DNA of 38,687 nt from an uncultured Myxococcales bacterium (GTDB lineage: Bacteria > Myxococcota_A > UBA9042 > CAIXZC01). Shown here one piece after another: positions 25,714-35,000 of the stretch (positions are counted from its first letter, which is position 1; each line of letters opens with the position of its first letter). Below the pieces are notes generated by a model, which was not told the origin of the DNA, made no database searches, and saw only the letters and a program-made list of their open reading frames with translations. The stretch spans positions 1 to 38,687 of the forward strand of contig CAITUV010000076.1 of assembly GCA_903895725.1 (NCBI GenBank), written 5' to 3'. Both the position numbers and the translations under genes were made by a program.

Positions 25714-26097
25714 ATGTCGGGACCGCTCATCGAGTACGTTCCTCTGATCGTCGGCGTGGTCGTGGCCGTCGGGACTGCGCTGGGGATGCTGGTGCTCAAC
25801 GCCATGTTGGGGCCCAAGCGGACCAACCCGTCCAAGCCGCTCCCCTTCGAATGCGGCAACACGGCAGCGGGGCCGGCCCGAAACCGATTCCACGTGAAAT
25901 ACTACCTGGTGGCTCTGGTCTTCCTGGTGTTCGACGTGGAGGCGGTGTTCCTGCTCCCGTGGGCGGTGGAGTACCGCCGGCTGCTGGAGTCGCCGGTTCT
26001 CGGGGGGCTGGTTCTGCTCGAGGCACTGCTCTTCGTTGCGGTGCTGGCCGTCGGTCTTCTCTACGTCTGGAAGCGGGATGCCTTGCGCCTGGACTGA
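25714..26097 (+). CDS. nuoA: NADH-quinone oxidoreductase subunit A
   Basis: NuoA is a small membrane subunit near the quinone channel of complex I. Its 127 residues have three helices and the hallmark FECGNTAAGPARNRFHVKYY and FLVFDVEAVFLLPWA segments, including the conserved Cys and the acidic residues in the second helix. It is the first gene of the nuoACDGHI operon. nuoB, which normally comes second, is not here: nuoC begins 27 nt after the stop. Confidence 0.95.
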   Translation: MSGPLIEYVPLIVGVVVAVGTALGMLVLNAMLGPKRTNPSKPLPFECGNTAAGPARNRFHVKYYLVALVFLVFDVEAVFLLPWAVEYRRLLESPVLGGLVLLEALLFVAVLAVGLLYVWKRDALRLD

Positions 26098-26124
26098 TTC
26101 TCTCGAACCACCCGGAGGTGCACT

Positions 26125-26664
26125 GTGAGTGCCGGTCTCGTGAGCTCGATTGCCGCTCGCTTCGGAAAGTCGGTGCTGGCCACTGGCTCCGAGCGCGGGG
26201 AACACACGGTCGTGGTCGAACGGTCGCGACTGGCGGAGGTGTGCCGGTTTCTGCGGGACGACCCCGCTGCTGCCGTGGACCAGCCCGTGGACCTGACCGC
26301 CGTGGACTACCAGTCCTACCAGGGCGCACGGCCGCAGGAGGAGCGGTTCGCCGTGGTGATCCACCTCCGATCGCTCAAGCACGGACATCGACTGCGCCTG
26401 CGGGTGCCGGTCCCCGAAAGTGACTTGACCGTGCCGTCCACCACCGGAATCTGGAAGGGGCTCGCCTGGTTCGAGCGGGAAGTGTTCGACATGTTCGGAA
26501 TCCGCTTCGACGGTCATCCGGACCTTCGTCGGTTGCTGCTCTATCCCGAATTCGTCGGACATCCGCTTCGCAAGGATTACCCCCTGCGCGGCTACCAGCC
26601 GACCATGCCGATGCCCACCCTGCCGTGCGGCGAGGCCGTCCCCGGCACCAAGCGTGAGGAGTGA
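26125..26664 (+). CDS. nuoC: NADH-quinone oxidoreductase subunit C
   Basis: NuoC is a peripheral-arm subunit of complex I that supports NuoD and the quinone site. Its 179 residues have the family block WFEREVFDMFGIRFDGHPDLRR and the HPLRKDYPL end. The start is a GTG at 26125 with CGGAGGTG upstream. It is a separate gene, not fused to nuoD as in E. coli. Its stop overlaps or directly precedes the nuoD start. Confidence 0.95.
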   Translation: MSAGLVSSIAARFGKSVLATGSERGEHTVVVERSRLAEVCRFLRDDPAAAVDQPVDLTAVDYQSYQGARPQEERFAVVIHLRSLKHGHRLRLRVPVPESDLTVPSTTGIWKGLAWFEREVFDMFGIRFDGHPDLRRLLLYPEFVGHPLRKDYPLRGYQPTMPMPTLPCGEAVPGTKREE

Positions 26665-26666
26665 CC

Positions 26667-27866
26667 ATGAGCCACGAACGCCTCCCCATGCCCGACCTGA
26701 CCTGCCGCGAGATGCTGCTGCAGATGGGCCCCTCCCATCCGGCCATGCACGGCACGGTGAAGCTCGACCTGCGCCTCGACGGAGAGACCATCGTCGGAGT
26801 CGATACCACCATCGGCTTCCTCCACCGCGGCTTCGAGAAGATGTGCGAGAACAGCACCTGGAACCAGTGCTTCCCCTACGCTGACCGGCTGAACTACGTG
26901 TCGCCGGCGATCAACGGCGTGGGTCTTGCCCTGGCCATCGAGAAGCTGTGCGGAATCGAGGTCCCGGAACGGACCCGGTACATCCGGGTGATCCTCAGCG
27001 AGATTGCCCGGATCCAGGACCACCTCACCGCGATTGCTGCAGCGGCGCTCGAGCTGGGCGGCTTCACCGCCATGCTCTGGGCCGTCGAGGCTCGGGATCA
27101 TTACTACTACCTGTTTGAGGACGTCACCGGGGCCCGCGTGACGCTCTCCTACTGTCGGGTGGGGGGCGTGCGCAACGACCTCACCCCGGACTTCCGGGAG
27201 AAGTTCAACCGCGCCGCTGCCATCACCGAGCGCCTGCTCGTAGACATCGACAAGCTTCTCACCCGCAACCGCATCTTCGTCGACCGCATGCGGCATATCG
27301 GCGTGATGCCCGCTGCCCAGGCCATCGACTGGGGCTTCTCGGGGCCGTGCCTGCGGGCATCGGGCGTGCCCTACGACGTGCGCAAGGACGACCCCTACCT
27401 GGTCTATGACCGGGTCGACTTCGACGTGCCCGTCGGGGACAACGGTGACAACTTCGACCGGTACCTCGTCCGCATGGAGGAGATCCGCCAGTCGCTCCGC
27501 ATCATCCGCCAGTGCTTCGATCAGATGCCCGAGGGCCCCGTCAACCATCCCGACTGGCACGTGACGCACCCGCCCAAGTCCGAGGTGTACGGGACCATCG
27601 AAGGGATGATTGCCCAGTTCGAGCTCGTCTTCCGCGGCCCGCTGGTACCGGCCGGAGAGGTCTTCCAATCGGTCGAGGGTGGCAACGGAGAGCTCGGATT
27701 CTACATCGTTTCCGACGGGTCCGGCAGGCCGTACCGGCTCCACGTCCGACCCCCGTGCTTTGCTATCATGCAGTCCCTCGAGACCATGTTGATGGGGACC
27801 ATGGTGGCCGACATCATCCCGACATTCGACTCGATCAACATGATCGGCGGCGAAATCGACCGGTGA
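26667..27866 (+). CDS. nuoD: NADH-quinone oxidoreductase subunit D
   Basis: NuoD (49-kDa subunit) forms the quinone-binding pocket with NuoB and descends from the [NiFe] hydrogenase large subunit. About 399 residues include the GPSHPAMHGT loop with the quinone-site His, HRGFEKMCE, RIQDHL and the final DSINMIGGEIDR. I prefer the ATG at 26667, which has GAGG 7 nt upstream. A GTG at 26661 overlapping the nuoC stop is possible. nuoG follows 8 nt later. Confidence 0.95.
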   Translation: MSHERLPMPDLTCREMLLQMGPSHPAMHGTVKLDLRLDGETIVGVDTTIGFLHRGFEKMCENSTWNQCFPYADRLNYVSPAINGVGLALAIEKLCGIEVPERTRYIRVILSEIARIQDHLTAIAAAALELGGFTAMLWAVEARDHYYYLFEDVTGARVTLSYCRVGGVRNDLTPDFREKFNRAAAITERLLVDIDKLLTRNRIFVDRMRHIGVMPAAQAIDWGFSGPCLRASGVPYDVRKDDPYLVYDRVDFDVPVGDNGDNFDRYLVRMEEIRQSLRIIRQCFDQMPEGPVNHPDWHVTHPPKSEVYGTIEGMIAQFELVFRGPLVPAGEVFQSVEGGNGELGFYIVSDGSGRPYRLHVRPPCFAIMQSLETMLMGTMVADIIPTFDSINMIGGEIDR

Positions 27867-27874
27867 GGGAATCC

Positions 27875-29401
27875 ATGCCCGTTTTGACCATCGACTCTCG
27901 ACAGGTGGAAGTGGAAGCGGGGACCACGATCCTCAAGGCTGCCGCAAAGCTCGGTATCGACATCCCGGTCTTCTGCTATCACGACGGGTTGCCGGTCGCA
28001 GCCAACTGCCGCATGTGCCTCGTAGAGGTCAAAGGAGCACCAAAGCCCTGTCCCGCCTGCGAGGTGCAGGTGCGCGACGGCATGGAGGTGCTCACGCAGT
28101 CGCCGCTCGTGCTCGAAGCCCGCAAGGCGGTCCTCGAGTTCATCCTGCTTAACCACCCGGTGGATTGCCCGATCTGCGACCAGGCGGGAGAGTGCGTCCT
28201 CCAGGACCATTACTTCGCCCACAGCGCCGGCCCGTCCCGCATCCAGGTCCGCAAGGTGCACAAGGCCAAGGCGGTGCCCATCGGCCCCAACGTGATGCTC
28301 GACAAGGAGCGGTGCATCAACTGCACTCGATGCGTCCGTTTCTGCAGGGAAATCACCAAGACATCCCAGCTCGCCCAGGTGCAGCGGGGAAACCACACCG
28401 AGATCACCGTCTTCCCGGGCCGACAGTTCGACGATCCGTACTCATTGTGCACCGTGGATCTCTGCCCGGTCGGTGCCCTGACTTCGCGGGACTTCAGGTT
28501 CCGCAAGCGCTCCTGGCTCCTGAAGTCGATTCCGGCCGTGTGCCCCGAGTGCTCCCGGGGCTGCAACGTGTGGGTCGACGTCGCCGACGGACAGGTCTGG
28601 AGGGTGCGGCCGCGTGAGAACCAGGCCGTCAACCGCTGGTGGGCCTGCGACCAAGGGCGTCTGGCCTTCCGCCGCTTCGAAGGGCAGCGGGCCGACAGGG
28701 CCCTGGTGGACTATGCCCCTCGGGACGCCACTCGGGCCGCCACCATGGCAGCGGCTGCGACTGCCGCCGGGCGCCTGCAGACAATTCGCTCCCACGGGGG
28801 CCGCGTCGTTCTCGTGCTCTCCCCGATGGTCTCGCTCGAAGAAGGCTACGCAGCGCTCCGGTTCGCTTCGGTCATCCTGGGCGAGAAGCTCGTCCTGCTG
28901 GCCCCGCGTCCGGACGGCACCGCAGACAGCCTCCTGCGCACAGTCGATGCCAATGCCAACCGGACCGGCCTTGCCAAGCTGGCCGGGCTCATGGGGTTCG
29001 AGGTGGCCGACCTCGGCGGGTTCTTCGCTTCGCCCGCAGCAGTCGAAGTGGCCGGGCTCCTGTCCGTCGGGGCCGAATACCCCGTGCCCCCGCTTCCGCC
29101 CGGGGCCAAGATGTCCCAGGCGGTGACCCTTTCCCATTGCCTCGACCCGGTTGCCGACAAGTCCACCGTCCTGCTGCCGATTCCCGCCCACTTCGAGAAG
29201 GACGGACACTACGTGAGCACGGCCGGCCTCGTGCAGCGGTCGCACCAGGCCCTGCCGCCGGCAGAGGCCGTCGCACAGGTTCATTCTTTGCTTTCGGAAA
29301 TGGCATCGAAGATGGGGGGAACACTCGGTTTCACTGATCTCCCGTCGGTGCGGTCGGCTGCGTTGTCCCTGGCCGGGACGGGGGAGGGGAGCCATGCTTG
29401 A
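27875..29401 (+). CDS. nuoG: NADH-quinone oxidoreductase subunit G, short form
   Basis: NuoG carries iron-sulfur clusters of the electron-input arm. The first 270 residues are complete. The [2Fe-2S] ligands are Cys34, 45, 48 and 59 or 62; the N5-type site is His94, Cys98, 101 and 107; a further [4Fe-4S] site is Cys147/150/153/197; and the extra N7-type site is Cys223/226/230/258 with Cx2Cx3Cx27C spacing. The rest is a reduced molybdopterin-oxidoreductase-like domain of about 235 residues. The total of 508 residues is much shorter than E. coli NuoG (about 900) or Thermus Nqo3 (about 780). The ATG at 27875 has GAGGGA upstream. The 3' end overlaps nuoH by 8 nt. No nuoE or nuoF is present beside it. 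Confidence 0.93.
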   Translation: MPVLTIDSRQVEVEAGTTILKAAAKLGIDIPVFCYHDGLPVAANCRMCLVEVKGAPKPCPACEVQVRDGMEVLTQSPLVLEARKAVLEFILLNHPVDCPICDQAGECVLQDHYFAHSAGPSRIQVRKVHKAKAVPIGPNVMLDKERCINCTRCVRFCREITKTSQLAQVQRGNHTEITVFPGRQFDDPYSLCTVDLCPVGALTSRDFRFRKRSWLLKSIPAVCPECSRGCNVWVDVADGQVWRVRPRENQAVNRWWACDQGRLAFRRFEGQRADRALVDYAPRDATRAATMAAAATAAGRLQTIRSHGGRVVLVLSPMVSLEEGYAALRFASVILGEKLVLLAPRPDGTADSLLRTVDANANRTGLAKLAGLMGFEVADLGGFFASPAAVEVAGLLSVGAEYPVPPLPPGAKMSQAVTLSHCLDPVADKSTVLLPIPAHFEKDGHYVSTAGLVQRSHQALPPAEAVAQVHSLLSEMASKMGGTLGFTDLPSVRSAALSLAGTGEGSHA

Positions 29402-30434
29402 GCTGATTCTCATTGCACTGGCCAAGTGCGTGTTCCTCTTCCTCGCATTTTTGCTGGGGGGGGCCGCCATCCTCTCCTGGGTCGAGCGGAAGATGAGTGC
29501 GGTCATCCAGGATCGGATCGGCCCCAACAGGGCCAACGTGCTTGGCCTCACCGTGTTCGGCCTGTTCCATCCCATCGCGGACGGCATCAAGATGCTGTTC
29601 AAGGAGGACTTCGTCCCGGCGCGGGCCGACAAGGTTCTCTTCTTCTTTGCCCCGATGCTGTCGTTCGTGCCGCCGCTGCTTGCGTTCATGGCGATTCCGT
29701 TCGGCCCTCCCATCGCCGGGCGTGAATGGCTGCTGGTGTCGGACTCGCAGATGGGGCTTCTCTTCCTCCTCGCCGTGGCCAGCATAGGCATTTATGGCCA
29801 CACACTGGCAGGGTGGTCGTCGGACAACAAGTTCTCGCTCATGGGGGCGCTGCGCACGTCGTCGCAGCTCTTCTCGTACGAGGTGGGCCTGACGCTGAGC
29901 CTGCTGGGCGTGTTCATGGTGTACGGCACCATCCTCCCGCAGTCGATCATCGCGGCCCAGAGCGAGCTGATGTGGGGGTGGCTGCCCCGCTGGGGCATCG
30001 TGACGCAGCCGCTGGCGTTCATCCTGTTCATGCTGTCGTCGATTGCCGAGACGAAGCGGGCACCGTTCGACCTGCCCGAGGCCGATTCGGAGTTGGTGGC
30101 GGGGTACTCGACCGAATACTCGTCGATGCGCTTTGCCATGTTCTTCCTGTCCGAGTTCGTCGGGATTCTCCTGGTTTCCGCATTCGGTGCGGTCCTCTTC
30201 TTCGGCGGCTGGCACGTTCCCGGGCTGTCGGGCGATGCCTGGTGGATCGTGGCGCTCCAGGTCGGGGCTTTCCTGGCCAAGACCGGTGCGCTGGTCTACC
30301 TCCAGATGCTGGTGCGCTGGACCGTGCCCCGCATGCGCTTCGACCAGGTCATCGGCTTCGGCTGGAAGTACCTGATCCCGTTCGGGCTGCTCAACCTGCT
30401 GGTCACCGCAGTCGTTCTGGCGGTATGGAGGTGA
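29394..30434 (+). CDS. nuoH: NADH-quinone oxidoreductase subunit H
   Basis: NuoH is the membrane subunit that joins the quinone site to the proton-pumping arm. Its 346 residues have eight or nine helices, WVERKMSAVIQDRIGPNRAN near the N-terminus and the strongly conserved loop ETKRAPFDLPEADSELVAGY that links to the quinone cavity. The ATG at 29394 lies inside the nuoG end, with GGGGAGGGGAG upstream as ribosome site. nuoI begins 4 nt after the stop. Confidence 0.95.
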   Translation: MLELILIALAKCVFLFLAFLLGGAAILSWVERKMSAVIQDRIGPNRANVLGLTVFGLFHPIADGIKMLFKEDFVPARADKVLFFFAPMLSFVPPLLAFMAIPFGPPIAGREWLLVSDSQMGLLFLLAVASIGIYGHTLAGWSSDNKFSLMGALRTSSQLFSYEVGLTLSLLGVFMVYGTILPQSIIAAQSELMWGWLPRWGIVTQPLAFILFMLSSIAETKRAPFDLPEADSELVAGYSTEYSSMRFAMFFLSEFVGILLVSAFGAVLFFGGWHVPGLSGDAWWIVALQVGAFLAKTGALVYLQMLVRWTVPRMRFDQVIGFGWKYLIPFGLLNLLVTAVVLAVWR

Positions 30435-30438
30435 TGCC

Positions 30439-30960
30439 ATGGTAGCCAAGGTCAAGAACGTCGGCCAGCCTCCGCTCAACCTGACCGAGAGCCTCTACGT
30501 CACCGAGCTGGTCCGGGGGCTGCTCACCACGAACCGTCATTTCTGGCGCAACTGGCTGCGGCGCAAGGACACGGCAACGCTCGAGTATCCGGACCGAAAG
30601 CGCCCGTACTCGCCGCGCTGGCGGGGATTGCACCGTCTCATGCTGCGGGAAGACGGCAGCCCACGGTGCGTCGCCTGCATGATGTGCTCGACCCACTGCC
30701 CGGCCAATTGTATCACCATCGTGGCCAGGGAGCACCCCGATCCGGCCATCGAGAAGGTTCCGGCCTCCTTCGAGATCGACCTGCTCAAGTGCATCTTCTG
30801 CGGCTACTGCGAAGAGGCCTGCCCCTGCGATGCCATCCGGGTGGACAGCGGTGTCCACGCCCAGCCGGTCTACGGTCGTGACGAGGCAATCATCGATCTC
30901 GCCGACCTTCTCTCCCGAGGCAGCCAGAGCACGTCAAAGCAGGGTGGACGGAGTCTGTAG
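30439..30960 (+). CDS. nuoI: NADH-quinone oxidoreductase subunit I
   Basis: NuoI carries two [4Fe-4S] clusters (N6a/N6b) passing electrons toward NuoB. The 173-residue protein has Cys77/80/83/87 followed by Pro88 and Cys118/121/124/128 followed by Pro129, the two ferredoxin-type CxxCxxCxxxCP motifs. The N-terminal helix (TELVRGLLTTNRHFWRNW) binds the membrane face. It is the last nuo gene here. No nuoJKLMN follow; a 130-nt gap without clear features separates it from the next gene, which is on the other strand. Confidence 0.95.
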   Translation: MVAKVKNVGQPPLNLTESLYVTELVRGLLTTNRHFWRNWLRRKDTATLEYPDRKRPYSPRWRGLHRLMLREDGSPRCVACMMCSTHCPANCITIVAREHPDPAIEKVPASFEIDLLKCIFCGYCEEACPCDAIRVDSGVHAQPVYGRDEAIIDLADLLSRGSQSTSKQGGRSL

Positions 30961-31090
30961 GTCAATCCGCCGCTACGTCGAGGCTGCGGGGCAGTCCCCT
31001 TCCGACATGAGCACACGGCGCAATCGACGGCCGACGTGCGCCTGCCGTGCTGCGAGTACGTGAAGTCCCAATATCGGGGGGATTTCGACT

Positions 31091-31864
31091 CTACTTCTTC
31101 TTGAGCTTTCCGAAGAGATCCTTGAGGTAGCCGCCCACGCTCTGCTGGGATGGGGCCTGGCCCTGGCGCATGTCCAGGAGGCGGCGCTCACGAAGCGCAC
31201 CGACATGCTCCTTGTTGAGCTCGAGTGCCTTCTTGAGCTGCCGTTCGACCTCGGGCAGCTGGTTGCGCTCTTTGTAGTAGAGCGCCAGGTAGTAGTAGCA
31301 GTCCGCGTTGTCGGGCTGCATCTTCTGGGCCCGGTTGAAGCAGTTGCGGGCTTCTTCGAGGCGGGCCTCGAGGGGGCGGCTCTGGTTCTGGAAGATGGCC
31401 CACCCGAGGAAGAGAAAACCCCGGGCATCGTCGGCTTTGATCTCGGTGTATCGCTTGAACTGGGTCTCGGCTTCCGCATAGGCCCGGCGATTGAGGAGCA
31501 TCTTGCCCTGGTGGAGCGAGATCTTGGCCTGCTCCTCGAGCATCTTCCCCTTGTCGGCCGGTGCGGGCTGGCCTGCCTTGCGCCGCTCCTCCCATGCCTT
31601 GCGCCGGGTCGGGTCCTTGAGCGTCTGGAAGGCCTCGGTCAGCTTCTCGAAAATGAATGCAGCGTCCTCCCTTCGGTCCGCAAGCGACTGTTTCTGGAGC
31701 GAGTCCGGGTGCACGAGGCGCGCAAGCTTGAAATACGCATCCTTGAGCTCCCTTTCGGAACAGGTCTCGGTTACCTCCAGCAGCCCAAGGAAGTCCCCGT
31801 CACGCGCCTGTTCGACCTTCACGCTCAGGATGTCTCGAATTCGGCCGGTCGGTTCCTTGCTCAT
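31091..31864 (-). CDS. J-domain protein with TPR repeats
   Basis: This cytoplasmic protein has about 257 residues. The N-terminal part, DFLGLLEVTETCSERELKDAY then LARLVHPDSL, is a J domain with an intact HPD motif (52-54), so it can stimulate a DnaK/Hsp70 ATPase. From about residue 100 there are TPR-like helices (HQGKMLLNRRAYAEAETQF, then CYYYLALYYKERNQLPEVE) that may bind clients or partners. There is no Gly/Phe or zinc region, so it is a class C J protein with a specialised role. The start is the ATG at 31864 with GGAGG and a 5-nt spacer; an ATG 18 nt upstream is less likely. Similar J-TPR proteins occur in myxobacteria, but the client is unknown. Confidence 0.8.
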   Translation of the reverse strand: MSKEPTGRIRDILSVKVEQARDGDFLGLLEVTETCSERELKDAYFKLARLVHPDSLQKQSLADRREDAAFIFEKLTEAFQTLKDPTRRKAWEERRKAGQPAPADKGKMLEEQAKISLHQGKMLLNRRAYAEAETQFKRYTEIKADDARGFLFLGWAIFQNQSRPLEARLEEARNCFNRAQKMQPDNADCYYYLALYYKERNQLPEVERQLKKALELNKEHVGALRERRLLDMRQGQAPSQQSVGGYLKDLFGKLKKK

Positions 31865-31881
31865 CCTTACCTCCCTTGCCA

Positions 31882-31910
31882 AAGATAGCGCACGCGTGCC
31901 TCCGGTGCAA
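31882..31910 (-). promoter_or_regulatory. Promoter candidate for J-domain/TPR gene
   Basis: On the minus strand TTGCAC (31910-31905) and TATCTT (31887-31882) are 17 bp apart, about 18 nt before the start codon, so the leader would be short. Confidence 0.4.
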
Positions 31911-31931
31911 CGCGTAATCGTTCGAGAGGCG

Positions 31932-31959
31932 TTGACACGCGGGCGCGTATCAGTACACT
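31932..31959 (+). promoter_or_regulatory. Promoter for the deiminase-like giant gene
   Basis: A perfect TTGACA (31932-31937) and TACACT (31954-31959) are 16 bp apart, with a leader of about 95 nt to the ATG at 32059. It is back to back with the J-domain gene promoter, the two -35 boxes being 21 bp apart, so a regulator could act on both. Confidence 0.5.
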
Positions 31960-32058
31960 GGCGCCGTTCTTCCCGGTCTGCGCACCCGGGTCCCGGCCGT
32001 CTCGGCCACCGGGTGGGCTTCCTGAAGCCCGGCGCACCCCGGGGACTCGGAGGTTCCC

Positions 32059-35000
32059 ATGAGATACAGCATCCTGGTCGCCAGCCTTTTTCTCTTTGCC
32101 TGCCAGCAGGAAGTCGGCGCTCCGGTCACGCCCATGCCGGAGGAACTGGAGCCCGCCACCGTGGAATCGGTCGACAACCCGATGCTGCCTGCCTACAAGC
32201 TCCCTGGCGATTACCGCCCGGCCAAGGCCGACCAGTACGACGACTACCGCAATGCGCATCCCGAGCTGTACGGAATCACCCAGCCCCCGTCGGTCGTGGT
32301 TCGGCCCGTTGCCGAGTTCGAGGACGCCTCGCGTCTCATGATCACCGTGTCCTCGGCCAGCCTTCCATCCGGGATCTGGAAGAACCTCGTCGACATCGTG
32401 AAGTCGGGTGTTGCCGTGGTCCCGGTCTACGTCATCTATGAGGCCGCCTCGGTCAAGACCAGCTTCAGCAATGCCCTGACGGCTGCCGGGGTTTCGCCTT
32501 CGTCGGTCACCTGGGTCAACCTGGCGCTCGATTCGATCTGGGTGAGGGACTTCGGCCCGCTCCCCATCGTGAGCGCAGACAACAAGGCCGGCATCGTCGA
32601 CCTCCGCTACTACCATCAGCGCATCGACGACGATTCCATTCCGACCAAGCTCGGCAGCCTCTGGAACCTCTCCGTCTTCCGGGCTCCCGTCACCTTCGAG
32701 GGCGGCAACTTCATGTCCGACAGCAAGGGCAACTGCTTTGCCAGCCAGGGGCTCTACTATGCCAACGGCGTCCCCCAGGCCCAGGTAGACGGCTACATGA
32801 AGAGCTACGTGGGCTGCAAGAACATGTACATCGCAAAGCCCCTCAGCGGCGAGGGGACGACCCACATCGACATGCAGGCCAAGATCGTGGACGATTCCAC
32901 CATCATCGTCGGCGAGTACGCGGCCGCAGTCGACCCGACCAACGACAAGATCACGGACGACAACGCCGCCTACTTCCAGTCGCTGGGCTACAAGGTCGTG
33001 CGCATGCCCATGCCCAGCAACGCGGACGGCAACTTCCGGACCTACATCAACAGCCTGTTTGTCAACGGCGTCAACATGGTGCCGGTCTATTCCATCAACA
33101 AGGACAAGGAAGCCGCTGCCATGGCCATCTGGCAGCAGGTCATGCCCACCTGGCAGCACGTGCCGATGAACTCGGACGACGTGATCACCTGGGCCGGCGC
33201 CATCCACTGCATCACCATGACCGTGGCCGATGCCACCTACGCCAAGATGCAGGCCGACCCGGCCTATGCCTGTGGCGGAGACTGGGCCTGCTATCCCGGT
33301 GGCACGGGAGACAACTGCGGCGGCATTCTCTACCAGGGCTGCTGCGACGGCCAGACACTCAAGTACTGCGATGCCGGGGTTCTCAAGACGTCGAACTGTG
33401 CCAGCCAGCCTTCCTGCGGCTGGGACTCGCAGAACTCATACTACAACTGCGGCACTGCGGGCGGCTCGGATCCGTCCGGCAAGTATCCCAAGTCGTGCAC
33501 GCCGGTCTGCCAGCCCAACTGCACGGGCAAGGTCTGTGGCGACGACGGCTGCGGCGGCTCGTGCGGCACGTGCGCGGCCGGCAAGGTCTGCCAGCAGGGT
33601 ACCTGCGTGACGTCGGGCGGGCCGGCCCAGTGTCTCGGCCCGCAGACGCCAAGCGCGGCCTCGTGCGGCAACGTGACGGACATCGGGTGTTGCGACGAGC
33701 TGGGCCGGGTGCTCTACTGCATGAACGGCGCGCTCTACTGCATCAATTGCACGCAGTCCAATCCGAGCTGCGGGTGGAACAGCCAGAGCTCCTGGTACGA
33801 TTGCGGAACCAATGGAGCGGCAGACCCCTCGGGCAAGAACCCCAAGGCATGCGGCGGGGCATGCGTGCCGGCATGCACCGGGAAGCAGTGCGGCGCGGAC
33901 GGCTGCGGCGGGACCTGCGGGATCTGCCCGGCCGGCCAGGTGTGCAATGCCTCGGGGCAGTGCGCCTGCGTCCCCAACTGCACGGGCAAGGTCTGTGGCG
34001 ACAACGGCTGCGGCGGCTCGTGCGGAACCTGCGGAGCCGGACAGATCTGCAACGCTGCCGGGCAGTGCGTGAGCTCGTGTACCCCCAGCTGCACGGGCAA
34101 GGTCTGCGGCAATGACGGCTGCGGCGGCTCGTGCGGAACCTGCCAGGCAGGGACCACGTGCAATGCGTCGGGCCAGTGCGTGTGCGCCCCCAATTGCGTG
34201 GGCAAGCAGTGCGGACCCAACGGTTGCGGCGGCACCTGCGGGACCTGCCCTGCGGGGAGCACGTGCAGCCAGGATGGCTTGTGCATCTCCTCGTGTGTGC
34301 CGGACTGCAACGGCAAGCAGTGCGGACCCAACGGCTGCGGCGGGACCTGCGGAAGCTGCCAGGCCGGCCAGACGTGCGACGCATCGGGCAAGTGCGTATC
34401 GTCCTGCGTGCCCGACTGCACGGGCAAGCAGTGCGGCTCGAACGGTTGCGGCGGCTCCTGCGGAGTATGTCCCGCGGGCAAGACGTGCAACGCCACGGGG
34501 CAGTGCGTGAGCAGCTGTACCCCCTCCTGCTACAACAAGCAGTGCGGCGATGACGGCTGCGGCGGCTCGTGCGGGATCTGCCCGAACGGCTTCACCTGCA
34601 CGGCTGCCAACCAGTGCGTCTCCAGCTGCAAGCCCGATTGCGCCGGGAAGGTCTGCGGCGATGACGGTTGCGGCGGCTCCTGCGGCACGTGCCCTGTCGA
34701 CAACATCTGCCAGTACGGGACGTGCGTGCCGGTTGCGGATCCGTGCTTCGGCATCACGTGGCAGGGATGCTGCGACGGGACGACGCTGTACTGGTGCGAG
34801 AATTCCCAGCTCTTCTCCCTGGCCTGCGCCGGCGGCGGGTGCGGCTGGAACGGCGGACAGCAGTACTATGACTGCAACTTCAAGGGGGCCGATCCCTCGG
34901 GTACCTTCCCGCTCACCTGCCCGGGCGGCCAGTGCATTCCGGATTGTGCGGGCAAGGTCTGCGGCGATGACGGCTGTGGCGGCACCTGCGGTACCTGCCA

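Noticed and set aside
24151..26562. An 803-residue version of TolB
   Set aside because: The extra N-terminal part crosses the divergent promoter region and nuoA/nuoC; the signal peptide and ribosome site at 25503 mark the true start.
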